Positions 1-6,954 of a stretch of DNA of 15,113 nt are shown here, one piece after another; positions within the stretch are counted from its first letter, which is position 1; each line of letters starts with the position of its first letter. Position numbers and translations under genes: made by a program. The stretch lies in assembly GCA_963922565.1 (NCBI GenBank), contig CAWUIQ010000084.1, positions 1-15,113 of the forward strand, in the 5' to 3' direction. The notes below the pieces were generated by a model. It ran no database searches, was not told where the DNA came from, and saw only the letters and a program-made list of their open reading frames with translations. The stretch comes from JBCBKL01 sp963922565 (GTDB taxonomy: Bacteria > Pseudomonadota > Alphaproteobacteria > Rhodobacterales > Rhodobacteraceae).

Positions 1-61
1 CGGGTTCTAGGCCCCGAGGGTTAAGGAAGGCGAAAGGGGGCGGGCGGTGGTCAGGCGGCAC

Positions 62-91
62 AAAGAAAGACGGGGCCCCGAAGGACCCCGT
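62..91 (-). terminator. Intrinsic terminator with UUCG tetraloop, minus strand
   Basis: Read on the minus strand, positions 91-70 form a 9-bp stem. The arms are ACGGGGTCC and GGGCCCCGT, with one G-U pair, and the loop is TTCG. The stem is followed at 69-62 by the U-rich tail CTTTCTTT. A GC-rich stem with a UUCG loop and a U tract is the classic Rho-independent layout. It lies about 247 bases past the nrdJ stop, so it could end a long nrdJ 3' UTR or a separate small RNA. Confidence 0.7.
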
Positions 92-210
92 GGAGTTTCG
101 CCGTTCAGGCTCATCTTGTTAACCGCTCGGTATTTTTCTGCCTGCGGCCTGAACGTCGTCAAGGGCGAGCGCACCCGCCCCCTGTAAGGATGGGCAAGGA
201 CAAATAGTCC
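62..210 (-). ncRNA. Candidate structured small RNA or nrdJ 3' UTR
   Basis: The gene-free stretch 1-337 holds, on the minus strand, a series of hairpins ending in the terminator at 62-91. In transcript order they are: GGAC/GTCC with a 5-nt loop (210-198); a 7-bp stem with a UGCG loop (180-163); a perfect 9-bp stem CGTTCAGGC/GCCTGAACG (155-147 with 110-102) closing a 36-nt loop that contains ACCG-AG-CGGT; and the UUCG terminator hairpin. I do not recognise a known family: it does not look like SRP RNA, tmRNA, RNase P RNA or a tRNA. A TTGACG box (162-157) resembles an alphaproteobacterial -35, but it would start transcription inside the 9-bp stem, so the promoter is unresolved. The RNA could equally be the processed tail of the nrdJ message. 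Positions 1-61 show nothing I can support. Confidence 0.35.
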
Positions 211-234
211 GTCCCCACCCTGTCTTTCGGCAAA

Positions 235-329
235 GCGCGTCTGACGCGCCCTGCCCTCGTGTTCGGCGGGGACCGGATCGCCTTGGGTTTCGGACCGGTC
301 CCCTACGCGCACCGCTGCTTTGTGCGCGT
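235..329 (-). repeat. Three consecutive hairpins just behind nrdJ
   Basis: Three perfect inverted repeats lie in the first 100 bases after the nrdJ stop. ACGCGCAC/GTGCGCGT (305-312 with 322-329) has a 9-nt loop. GGGGACCGG/CCGGTCCCC (268-276 with 295-303) has an 18-nt loop. GCGCGT/ACGCGC (235-240 with 244-249) has a 3-nt loop and is followed on the minus strand by TTTGCC. None has a proper U tract, so they look more like transcript-stabilising structures or weak terminators than a strong intrinsic terminator. Confidence 0.5.
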
Positions 330-337
330 TCTACCCC

Positions 338-3300
338 TCAGCTACACCCGCTCGTCGCGCCGCAGGTGTTGCACTTCATGCAGGTGCCGTTCCGCACCAG
401 CGTGTAGTTCCCGCATTCGCCGCAGGCTTCGCCCTCATAGCCCTGCATCTTGGCCTTTGTCCGGGCATCCATCGCCGTCGCCGTCGCGGTGGCTGAGACC
501 ATCGTTGCGCTGGCCACGGCCACTTCGGGCACCAGCGCCTCAAGCGCGGCGGATGCGTCCGGCAGGCGACCGGTTTCGGTCAGCCCGCCGTTCAGCACTA
601 CGAGGTCCTGCGGCGCGCGTTTGCGCAGATAGCCGGTCGAGGCGACTTGCTTGAGCACCTCCAGCGATTTCGACGCGGCGGTTTCGCTGAGTTCGGCGAC
701 GTTCGACACGCCCTCTTCCTCTTCGCCCATGCCGAGATCGTCGAAAGTGGCCCCTTCGGGCTTTACGTGCGCCAGATCCGTCCGGTCGAGATAGCTGACC
801 GCCAGTTCGCGGAAGATATAATCGAGGATCGAGGTTGCGTTCTTGATCGAGTCGTTGCCCTGCACCATCCCCGCCGGTTCGAACTTGGTGAAGGTGAAGG
901 CGTCGACGAACTCCTCCAGTGGCACGCCGTATTGCAGGCCGACCGACACGGCGATGGCGAAGTTGTTCATCATCGCGCGGAACCCCGCACCTTCCTTGTG
1001 CATGTCGATGAAGATCTCGCCCAGCGAGCCGTCCTGGTACTCACCCGTCCGCAGATAGACCTTGTGACCGCCCACGATGGCCTTTTGGGTGTAACCCTTG
1101 CGCCGCTCGGGCATCTTTTCGCGGTGGCTGCGGACCAGTTCCTTGACCACGACCTTTTCGATAACCTTTTCAGCCAGCACCGCCGCCTTTTCATGGGGCG
1201 AGCCGCTTTCGAGCACCTCCTGGGCTTCCTCGTCATCCTCGACGAGCGCGGCCGCCAGAGGTTGCGAGAGTTTCGAGCCATCGCGGTAGAGCGCGTTGGC
1301 CTTGACCCCCAGCGACCAGCTCAGTTCATAGGCACGCTGGCAATCCTCGATCGTTGCATCGTTGGGCATGTTGATCGTCTTCGAGATCGCGCCCGAGATG
1401 AAACTTTGTGCCGCTGCCATTGCCGTGATGTGGCTTTGGACAGACAGGAACCGCTTGCCCTTCTTGCCGCACGGGTTCGCACAATCGAAGATGTGGTAGT
1501 GCTCTTCCTTCAGATGCGGCGCCCCTTCCAGCGTCATCGTTCCGCAGACATGATCGTTGGCCGCGTCGATATCCGCCTTGGCAAAGCCAAGATGCTTCAA
1601 AAGATCAAAGGTCGGATCGTTGAGCTTTTCGGCCGGGATGCCGAGGGTTTGGGTGCAGAACTCTTCGCCCAGCGTCCACTGGTTGAACACGAACCGGATG
1701 TCGAAGGCGCTTTCGAGCGCGGCTTCGACCTTGTCGATCTCACCGGGGCCAAACCCCTTGGCCGTCAGCGTGGTGTGATTGATGCCCGGCGCGTTGCCGA
1801 TCGATCCGTGGCCGACGGCATAGCTTACGATCTCTTCAATCTGGGCCGAGCCGTAGCCGAGCGTCTCAAGCGCGGAGGGCACAGACCGGTTGATGATCTT
1901 GAAATAGCCGCCGCCGGCCAGCTTCTTGAATTTCACCAGGGCGAAGTCCGGTTCGATCCCGGTCGTGTCGCAGTCCATGACAAGGCCAATCGTGCCCGTC
2001 GGGGCGATGACCGTGGCCTGCGCGTTGCGATAGCCGTGCTGCTCACCCAGTTTCAGCGCCTCATCCCAGCAAGACATCGCGACCGAGACCAGTGCCGCAT
2101 CCGGGCAGTTGGCGTGGTCGAGCGGGACCGGTTTGACCGACAGGCCTTCGTACCCGTCCTCGGCGCCGTAAGCCGCGGTGCGGTGGTTGCGGATAACCCG
2201 CAGCATGTTGTCAGCGTTCTTCTTGTAGCCGGGGAACGGCCCCAGCTCACCCGCCATCTCGGCCGATGTGGCATAGGCGACGCCCGTCATGATCGCGGTC
2301 AGCGCACCAGTAAGCGCCCGGCCTTCATCGCTGTCGTATCCGAGGCCCATGTTCATCAGGAGACCACCGATATTCGCGTAACCAAGACCCAAGGTACGGA
2401 AGTCGTATGAGCGGCGGGCAATTTCCTTCGAAGGAAATTGGGCCATCATCACGCTGATCTCGAGCGTCACGGTCCAGAGCCGCGCGGCGTGCATGTAATC
2501 CTCGACCTGGAACTGCCCGTCCTTCAGGAAGGTCAGCAGGTTCATCGATGCAAGGTTACAGGCCGTATCGTCGAGGAACATGTATTCCGAACACGGGTTC
2601 GAGCCGCGGATCTGCCCGTCAGCCGGGCATGTGTGCCAATCGTTGACCGTATCGTGGAACTGGATGCCCGGATCGGCGCAAGCCCACGCCGCATGACCGA
2701 TCTGTTCCCACAACGCGCGGGCCTTGACCGTCTTGGTGACCTCGCCATTCACGCGGCTGATCAGCTCCCAGTCGGCATCTTTCTCGATGGCCGTCAGGAA
2801 CGCGTTCGTGACCCGGATCGAGTTGTTCGAGTTCTGACCAGATACGGAGTTGTAGGCTTCCGAATCCCAGTCGGTGTCATAGGTCGGAAACTCGATGCTG
2901 GTGTGCCCCTGCCGGGCATAGTCGAGCACGCGCTTGATATAAGTCTCTGGGATTGCGACCTTTTTCGCATCACGAACCGCATGCCTTAGCGCGTCGTTCG
3001 CCTTTGGATCATAGGCGTCAGCCTCGGCCCCGTCCCACGTGCGGATCGCGTCGAAGATCGCGTTCAGCTTCTGCTCGTGCATTTTTGAGCCCGCGACGAT
3101 GCTCGCCACCTTCTGCTCTTCGATGACCTTCCAGTTGATGAAGTCCTCGATATCCGGGTGATCGGCATCGACGATGACCATCTTGGCCGCCCGGCGCGTG
3201 GTGCCGCCCGACTTGATCGCACCCGCCGCCCGGTCGCCAATCTTGAGAAAGCCCATGAGACCCGAGGACTTGCCCCCACCCGAGAGCGCCTCGCCCTCAC

Positions 3301-3994
3301 CGCGCAGCGAGCTGAAGTTCGTGCCGGTACCGGAGCCATATTTGAACAGGCGCGCCTCGCGGACCCAGAGATCCATGATGCCGCCATCGTTGACCAGGTC
3401 GTCCTTGACCGACTGGATAAAGCAGGCATGCGGCTGCGGATGCTCGTAGGCCGAGCCGGATTTCGTCAGCTTGCCGGTTTTGTAATCGACGTAGTGGTGG
3501 CCCTGGCTTGGGCCGTCGATGCCATAGGCCCAGTGCAGGCCGGTGTTGAACCATTGTGGCGAGTTCGGCGCAGCGCGCTGTGACGCGAGCATGTAGCGCA
3601 TTTCGTCGAAATAAGCGCGCGCATCCCCTTCGTCTGTAAAATAGCCACCTTTCCAGCCCCAGTAGGCCCATGCACCGGCGAGACGGTCAAAGACCTGCTT
3701 GGACGAGGTTTCGCCCCCCATCTCGGCGCCCTCTGCCGGGACTGAGCGCCACAGGAACTCTGGCACATCTTCTTCTTCGACGCGGTCGAGAGCGGTCGGA
3801 ACGCCTGCCTTGCGGAAGTATTTCTGCGCGATGACATCGCTTGCCACCTGGCTCCATGATGTCGGAACCTCAACATTCTCAAGCCGGAACACGACCGTTC
3901 CGTCCGGGTTGCGGATTTCGGATGCCGTCGTCACGAAATCCAGGTCGGCATAGGCATCTTGCCCAGCGGTGGTAAACTTTCTCTCAATCTTCAT
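338..3994 (-). CDS. nrdJ: Adenosylcobalamin-dependent (class II) ribonucleoside-diphosphate reductase
   Basis: This 1218-residue protein reduces ribonucleotides to deoxyribonucleotides for DNA synthesis, using a B12-generated thiyl radical. Visible landmarks are a probable redox Cys191 in HACFIQS, the N-x-C-x-E radical motif in SNPCSE (Cys468, Glu470), and Cys479 in DDTACNLAS, the probable partner of Cys191. Roles are assigned by analogy with the class I enzyme. Around residues 990-1110 lies a TSCPD-type domain (KGYTQKAIVGGHKVYLRTGE onward), typical of the long NrdJ form. The C-terminal 40 residues are cysteine-rich (ACGECG, CMKCNTCG, SGCS), a zinc-ribbon-like or disulfide-shuttling tail. The ATG is preceded by GAGG at suitable spacing and is the first start in an obvious homologous frame. 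The gene stands alone; a small lipoprotein gene is divergent from it. An NrdR-box-like site and a structured leader lie upstream. Length and motifs are intact. Confidence 0.97.
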   Translation of the reverse strand: MKIERKFTTAGQDAYADLDFVTTASEIRNPDGTVVFRLENVEVPTSWSQVASDVIAQKYFRKAGVPTALDRVEEEDVPEFLWRSVPAEGAEMGGETSSKQVFDRLAGAWAYWGWKGGYFTDEGDARAYFDEMRYMLASQRAAPNSPQWFNTGLHWAYGIDGPSQGHHYVDYKTGKLTKSGSAYEHPQPHACFIQSVKDDLVNDGGIMDLWVREARLFKYGSGTGTNFSSLRGEGEALSGGGKSSGLMGFLKIGDRAAGAIKSGGTTRRAAKMVIVDADHPDIEDFINWKVIEEQKVASIVAGSKMHEQKLNAIFDAIRTWDGAEADAYDPKANDALRHAVRDAKKVAIPETYIKRVLDYARQGHTSIEFPTYDTDWDSEAYNSVSGQNSNNSIRVTNAFLTAIEKDADWELISRVNGEVTKTVKARALWEQIGHAAWACADPGIQFHDTVNDWHTCPADGQIRGSNPCSEYMFLDDTACNLASMNLLTFLKDGQFQVEDYMHAARLWTVTLEISVMMAQFPSKEIARRSYDFRTLGLGYANIGGLLMNMGLGYDSDEGRALTGALTAIMTGVAYATSAEMAGELGPFPGYKKNADNMLRVIRNHRTAAYGAEDGYEGLSVKPVPLDHANCPDAALVSVAMSCWDEALKLGEQHGYRNAQATVIAPTGTIGLVMDCDTTGIEPDFALVKFKKLAGGGYFKIINRSVPSALETLGYGSAQIEEIVSYAVGHGSIGNAPGINHTTLTAKGFGPGEIDKVEAALESAFDIRFVFNQWTLGEEFCTQTLGIPAEKLNDPTFDLLKHLGFAKADIDAANDHVCGTMTLEGAPHLKEEHYHIFDCANPCGKKGKRFLSVQSHITAMAAAQSFISGAISKTINMPNDATIEDCQRAYELSWSLGVKANALYRDGSKLSQPLAAALVEDDEEAQEVLESGSPHEKAAVLAEKVIEKVVVKELVRSHREKMPERRKGYTQKAIVGGHKVYLRTGEYQDGSLGEIFIDMHKEGAGFRAMMNNFAIAVSVGLQYGVPLEEFVDAFTFTKFEPAGMVQGNDSIKNATSILDYIFRELAVSYLDRTDLAHVKPEGATFDDLGMGEEEEGVSNVAELSETAASKSLEVLKQVASTGYLRKRAPQDLVVLNGGLTETGRLPDASAALEALVPEVAVASATMVSATATATAMDARTKAKMQGYEGEACGECGNYTLVRNGTCMKCNTCGATSGCS
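2419..2440. repeat. 22-bp perfect palindrome inside nrdJ
   Basis: The half-site CAATTTCCTTC is followed directly by its reverse complement GAAGGAAATTG, with no spacer. It encodes AQFPSKEIA within NrdJ. By simple chance a palindrome this long is expected about 0.004 times in a 15-kb window (assuming equal base use). Whether it is functional or constrained by the protein sequence cannot be told from one genome. Confidence 0.9.
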
Positions 3995-4025
3995 CGCGCT
4001 GCCTCATCTCCAGCATTTGGCCTTA

Positions 4026-4137
4026 CCGGGCCCCGTCATTGCGACACCCGTCATTGTCACGCCCGGATCCAGACAAACCTTCCCTGTTCGGGGGCGGCGC
4101 CCCGTTTTCAGCCTTTTTCGGCGGGTTTGTTTGTCCC
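4026..4137 (-). promoter_or_regulatory. Structured 5' leader of nrdJ (candidate cis-acting RNA)
   Basis: On the minus strand, between the NrdR-like box and the nrdJ start, the sequence can fold into two domains. The first runs from GACAAAC (near 4134) to GGTTTGTC (near 4070). It encloses GCCGAAAAAGGC (4122-4111) and a GC-rich hairpin CGGGGCGCCGCCCCCG (4104-4089), giving a possible three-way junction. The second is closed by CCGGGC/GCCCGG (4066-4061 with 4031-4026) and encloses a 15-bp tandem repeat, two copies of CCCGTCATTG plus a variable tail (plus-strand 4032-4046 and 4047-4061). I do not find the conserved B12 box of cobalamin riboswitches. It may be a leader or only a degenerate dispersed repeat. 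Confidence 0.35.
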
Positions 4138-4165
4138 TCGGTCCCGCGGTTCGCTGTAGGTGTTA

Positions 4166-4181
4166 ACACTACATCTTGTGG
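4166..4181. promoter_or_regulatory. NrdR-box-like site upstream of nrdJ
   Basis: ACACTACATCTTGTGG (plus strand) is an imperfect palindrome that fits the published NrdR-box pattern acaCwAtATaTwGtgt closely at its outer positions. NrdR is the ATP/dATP-responsive repressor of ribonucleotide reductase genes, so a site about 170 bases before nrdJ makes sense. NrdR boxes usually come in pairs a whole number of helical turns apart. I found only one good copy. The remaining parts of the 517-base gap (3995-4511) are described under the neighbouring features; no gene is apparent in it. Confidence 0.6.
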
Positions 4182-4240
4182 TGGTCCGCGTTGGCCAGCA
4201 CAAACTGACGTATAGACCGTGGACCCGTCAATGAATTTTT

Positions 4241-4256
4241 TGACATTTTTCTGTCA
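4241..4256. promoter_or_regulatory. Inverted repeat TGACA-N6-TGTCA
   Basis: TGACATTTTTCTGTCA is a perfect 5-bp inverted repeat with an AT-rich 6-bp spacer, in the most AT-rich part of the divergent region between nrdJ and the lipoprotein gene. The spacing (11 bp between half-site starts, one helical turn) suits a dimeric transcription factor. I cannot name the regulator. It lies about 60 bp upstream of the NrdR-like box relative to nrdJ. Confidence 0.35.
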
Positions 4257-4417
4257 TAATTTTTCTTGACCAGCCTCGACGCACCAACCGGTTCGCGCTG
4301 CGGCTGATTCACTGCCGTTAACCTTTGGTGCAATCCAGTCATTCATCCACCGTCGCCTATTCGGGTTTTGGAAAGAATGCCAAGTGCTTATGCCGAATTG
4401 CTGTGTTCCGGTCTTAA

Positions 4418-4443
4418 GTTATCCCGCGAACTATGGGGATAAC
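4418..4443. repeat. Perfect inverted repeat GTTATCCC-N10-GGGATAAC
   Basis: Two 8-bp arms separated by 10 bases lie about 70 bases before the lipoprotein start. There is no T tract on either side, so it is unlikely to be an intrinsic terminator. It could be an operator or a stem in the 5' leader of the lipoprotein mRNA. Confidence 0.4.
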
Positions 4444-4511
4444 CGAGGAATGAGTTGCTGCAGGCGCGAAAGTGTGGTGACTTGATCCGGCAACCTGATC
4501 GGCGGAGCCTG

Positions 4512-4982
4512 ATGCGCATTTTCGTTCCCTTCATCCTCGCTCTTGGTGCATGCGCGCCACAATATGAAGAGCGTATCGCGACCTCGGAACTAGATGTGCC
4601 CGTTCGGCTGGCGCTTTTCGAAAGCCAGCCCGACCCGTTGGACGAGGCATTCCGCGCCGCCTGCGACTCACCCGGGGACACGATCCGGACGATGTCGCGC
4701 GGCATCGTTCAGTGCCGGATCCTGCCGTCCCCCGATCTGGCGGCGTTCCTGCTGCTTGAATTCGATGGCGCGCTCGAGGCGCCCATTCTTGTCATGCAAA
4801 AGCGCACGACGCAGGCCGATGGCCGGTATCTTGTCGAGATGTCGTATTTCGCCGAGATCCCTCAGAAATCAGGCACAGCACGCCGCGTCTATTTCCAGCA
4901 GCGCCGCCTCGACAGCCTCGTTGACCGGATGCTCGAAGCCGCAGGTGGCGTACCGACCGACCGCCGCGAATTGGACGCCTAG
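4512..4982 (+). CDS. Small predicted lipoprotein of unknown function
   Basis: This 156-residue protein has a short signal peptide, MRIFVPFILALGAC, ending in a good lipobox (LGAC, Cys14), so it is probably a lipid-anchored envelope protein. After the cysteine the chain is soluble, with one further hydrophobic stretch (DLAAFLLLEFDGALEAPILV) that looks like buried strands rather than a membrane segment. There are two internal cysteines. I do not recognise a domain. The frame is open further upstream to 4455, but the ATG at 4512 is preferred because the signal peptide begins there and GGCGGAG precedes it. It is divergent from nrdJ and converges on tRNA-Pro, only 16 bases away. No operon partner is visible. 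Confidence 0.75.
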   Translation: MRIFVPFILALGACAPQYEERIATSELDVPVRLALFESQPDPLDEAFRAACDSPGDTIRTMSRGIVQCRILPSPDLAAFLLLEFDGALEAPILVMQKRTTQADGRYLVEMSYFAEIPQKSGTARRVYFQQRRLDSLVDRMLEAAGGVPTDRRELDA

Positions 4983-4998
4983 AACTCTGCTGAGAAAG

Positions 4999-5075
4999 TG
5001 GTCGGGGCGGCGAGATTCGAACTCACGACCCCCTGTACCCAAAACAGGTGCGCTACCAGGCTGCGCCACACCCCG
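4999..5075 (-). tRNA. tRNA-Pro (anticodon UGG)
   Basis: The minus strand folds as a full cloverleaf. The acceptor stem CGGGGTG pairs with CGCCCCG, followed by discriminator A and a genome-encoded CCA (4999-5001). The anticodon stem CCTGT/ACAGG holds loop TTTGGGT, so the anticodon UGG lies at 5041-5039. The T arm is GTGAG-TTCGAAT-CTCGC. The 5' base C1 and the CGGGG start are typical of bacterial tRNA-Pro. At 77 nt with CCA the length is normal. It lies downstream of, and in the same direction as, the DUF192 gene, with a 44-base gap. Confidence 0.97.
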
Positions 5076-5119
5076 ACCGTGAGCGCCTCTTTAGCCATGT
5101 CTTTCGGGATTGAAAAGCC

Positions 5120-5578
5120 CTAACAGGCCCATGCTGCCGGTCCGTCCGCAAAGGCCGGATGCCGTAGTTCATCGCCCACATCGATACCAAGCGCGCGGGC
5201 CAGCCCGCCATTGATTTCAAGCACCGCAATGAGCCCGTCGCCGCCCGTGATGGGGGTTTCATCGAGCGGCACGGCCTCGTGATGGATGTGCCGCACCACG
5301 CCGGTGGGATCGACAAAGATCATGTCCAGAGGAATGAGCGTGTTGCGCATCCAAAACGACAGACGCTGGGGCCGATCATAGATGAAGAGCATGCCCGACG
5401 ACCGCGGCAAGGTTTCACGAAACATCAAACCCTGCGAGCGTTCCTGCGGATCATCGGCGACCTCGACATTGAACCGCACCTCGCCAAAGGAGCCGCGAAC
5501 AAAGACCTGCCCCTCTGAGCATGCCAAAAGCGGCAATCCGATCCAGATCGCCATGACGGCCAGTATGATCCGGATCAT
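5120..5578 (-). CDS. DUF192 family exported protein
   Basis: This 152-residue protein belongs to the DUF192 family: GLMFRETLPRSSGMLFIY, then FWMRNTLIPLDMIFVD and GVVRHIH, are the hallmark motifs. The family is small and mostly uncharacterised. The N-terminus MIRIILAVMAIWIGLPLLAC is a signal peptide; Cys20 after LLA could be a lipidation site, or cleavage could occur after Ala19. The ATG at 5578 overlaps the stop of the upstream cold-shock gene as ATGA (5575-5578), which implies translational coupling. A GTG 30 bases upstream is in frame, but it would put charged residues ahead of the signal peptide and lie deeper in the neighbour gene. The protein is presumably periplasmic or membrane-anchored; its substrate is unknown. 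Confidence 0.9.
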   Translation of the reverse strand: MIRIILAVMAIWIGLPLLACSEGQVFVRGSFGEVRFNVEVADDPQERSQGLMFRETLPRSSGMLFIYDRPQRLSFWMRNTLIPLDMIFVDPTGVVRHIHHEAVPLDETPITGGDGLIAVLEINGGLARALGIDVGDELRHPAFADGPAAWAC

Positions 5579-6111
5579 CCCTCGGGTTTTTCGATGGCCG
5601 CTTCCCACGCGTGGACCTCGGCCGCCATCTGTCCGCGCTTGCCCTCGATCACACGCAGCGCCAGCGCCTCGCCCGGCTGCAAGTCAGCAAGACCCGAACG
5701 GCGCAACACTTCGATATGCAAAAAGACATCTTCGGACCGTCCGAATATATTGGCAAAGCCAAATCCCTTGCCCTTGTCGAACCATTTGACACGGCCAGGC
5801 TCAAGCGGCGCTTCGGCCACCTTTTCATCATCGAGGTCGGCAATATCCGTCAGTGTGGTTGACCCGTTCATTGCGGGTGGTTCGAGGCTGAGCACCTCAA
5901 CCGCCTGCGCACCGCGGGCAGTCATCTGTATCCTGACCTGTAGGCGAGACCCATCCGCGACTGAACTTTGTCCGTAATTGCGGAGAACGTTCACATGCAG
6001 CAAAATATCGGGTCCGCCAGTATCAGCCACGACGAAACCAAAACCCTTAACGGGGTCGAACCATTTGACCGTGCCGTCAATCACGGTCGCATTTTGAGGC
6101 TCTTCCGTCAC
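5575..6111 (-). CDS. Protein with two cold-shock domains
   Basis: This 178-residue protein carries two cold-shock (OB-fold, single-strand nucleic-acid-binding) domains. The first spans about residues 11-77 (GTVKWFDPVKGFGFV, RNP2-like DILLHV). The second spans about 105-172 (GRVKWFDKGKGFGFA, DVFLHI). An acidic linker (LTDIADLDDEKVAEAP) joins them. Both keep the KWFD and KGFGF RNA-binding aromatics. Double-CSD proteins of this size are common in alphaproteobacteria and are thought to act as RNA chaperones or growth-phase regulators. The start is a GTG with a weak ribosome-binding site; a second GTG at codon 10 is possible. TTATAA lies 17 bases upstream but no matching -35 is clear. The last base of the gene overlaps the DUF192 start. 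Confidence 0.92.
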   Translation of the reverse strand: MTEEPQNATVIDGTVKWFDPVKGFGFVVADTGGPDILLHVNVLRNYGQSSVADGSRLQVRIQMTARGAQAVEVLSLEPPAMNGSTTLTDIADLDDEKVAEAPLEPGRVKWFDKGKGFGFANIFGRSEDVFLHIEVLRRSGLADLQPGEALALRVIEGKRGQMAAEVHAWEAAIEKPEG

Positions 6112-6225
6112 GAAATATACTTTCGGTTTATAACACTGTTACAGTCTTGCGGTTTCTTAAGGACCATTTCAAGTAGAAACCCCGGATGAATCCACCCGTT
6201 TCGCCCTGTAGTCCACAAAAAACAT

Positions 6226-6828
6226 TCAAGGGTTGAGTCGAGTGATTGTCCACTGTGCCTCAACACTGTCGCGGCGCCAGCAGAACCGGTCGTGAAGGCG
6301 AAACGCGCCATCGGCCCAGAACTCGATCTCGACCGGTGTGATACGGTAGCCGCCCCAGAACGGCGGACGCGCAGGATCAGTGCCTTCGCGGGCCGTAATT
6401 TTGGCCACTTCGGCCATGAGATGGGCCCGGCTTTGCAGCGGCTGGCTTTGCTTCGAAGCCCATGCGCCAAGGCGACTTTTGAGCGATCGCGAACGGTAGT
6501 AATCATCTGCCTGGGGGCCATCCTCTTTTTCAACCATACCGCGAACTCTTATTTGGCGACGCAGCGATTTCCAATGCATCACGAACGCCGCTTTGCCCGA
6601 TTGATCCAATTCGGCGGCCTTGGCGCTTTCGTAATTGGTGTAGAAAACAAACGCGCCATCTTCGACATCTTTCAACAGAACCATGCGCGCATTGGGCAAT
6701 CCATCCGCGTCGACGGTGGCCAGGGCAATGGCATTCGGGTCGTTCATTTCGTCGCCCTCAGCCTCTGCCATCCAGCGGCGTACGATGTCGAACGGGTTGT
6801 CGCCCGCGAACTTGTCATCCCAGTCCAT
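6226..6828 (-). CDS. pdxH: Pyridoxine/pyridoxamine 5'-phosphate oxidase
   Basis: This 200-residue FMN enzyme oxidises pyridoxine or pyridoxamine 5'-phosphate to pyridoxal 5'-phosphate, the last step of the PLP salvage pathway. Family marks are NARMVLLKDVEDGAFVFYTNYESAK near the N-terminus, HWKSLRRQIRVRGMVE (FMN binding), SRLGAWASKQSQ, FWGGYRITPVEIEFW, and the C-terminal RLHDRF...ITRLNP, the classic RL-x-P end. The ATG at 6828 has AAGGG about nine bases upstream. The frame stays open far upstream to 7713, but that stretch is the antisense of fabI and is not coding. The gene is divergent from fabI across 126 bases that presumably hold both promoters; I could not assign clear -35/-10 boxes. Confidence 0.95.
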   Translation of the reverse strand: MDWDDKFAGDNPFDIVRRWMAEAEGDEMNDPNAIALATVDADGLPNARMVLLKDVEDGAFVFYTNYESAKAAELDQSGKAAFVMHWKSLRRQIRVRGMVEKEDGPQADDYYRSRSLKSRLGAWASKQSQPLQSRAHLMAEVAKITAREGTDPARPPFWGGYRITPVEIEFWADGAFRLHDRFCWRRDSVEAQWTITRLNP

Positions 6829-6954
6829 CTTTGGCCCTTTACTGTCCACTGGGCGCACACATAACGCAGCGCCGCCGGTCGGACACCCCCTCTCTTGCAG
6901 GTGCATGGGCAATGCCATAAAGCTGAGCGCCAGATCACAAGCCGGGGGACAAGT

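Noticed and set aside
7..312. 101-codon minus-strand frame (and its shorter form beginning MSLNGETPRG)
   Set aside because: It reads straight through the strong terminator at 62-91 and shows no protein family character.
647..2410. 587-codon open frame on the plus strand inside nrdJ
   Set aside because: It is entirely antisense to nrdJ and its translation shows no family pattern; long antisense frames are expected opposite GC-rich genes.
3995..4330. Cobalamin riboswitch for nrdJ
   Set aside because: Searched by eye for the conserved B12 box (GCCACTG) on the minus strand and did not find it.
4281..4331. GCACCAA-N37-TTGGTGC inverted repeat
   Set aside because: Seven-bp arms with a long spacer are common by chance and nothing around them supports a function.
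4677..4690. 14-mer GACACGATCCGGAC repeated exactly at 9091-9104
   Set aside because: One 14-bp exact match is about what chance gives in 15 kb; the contexts are unrelated.
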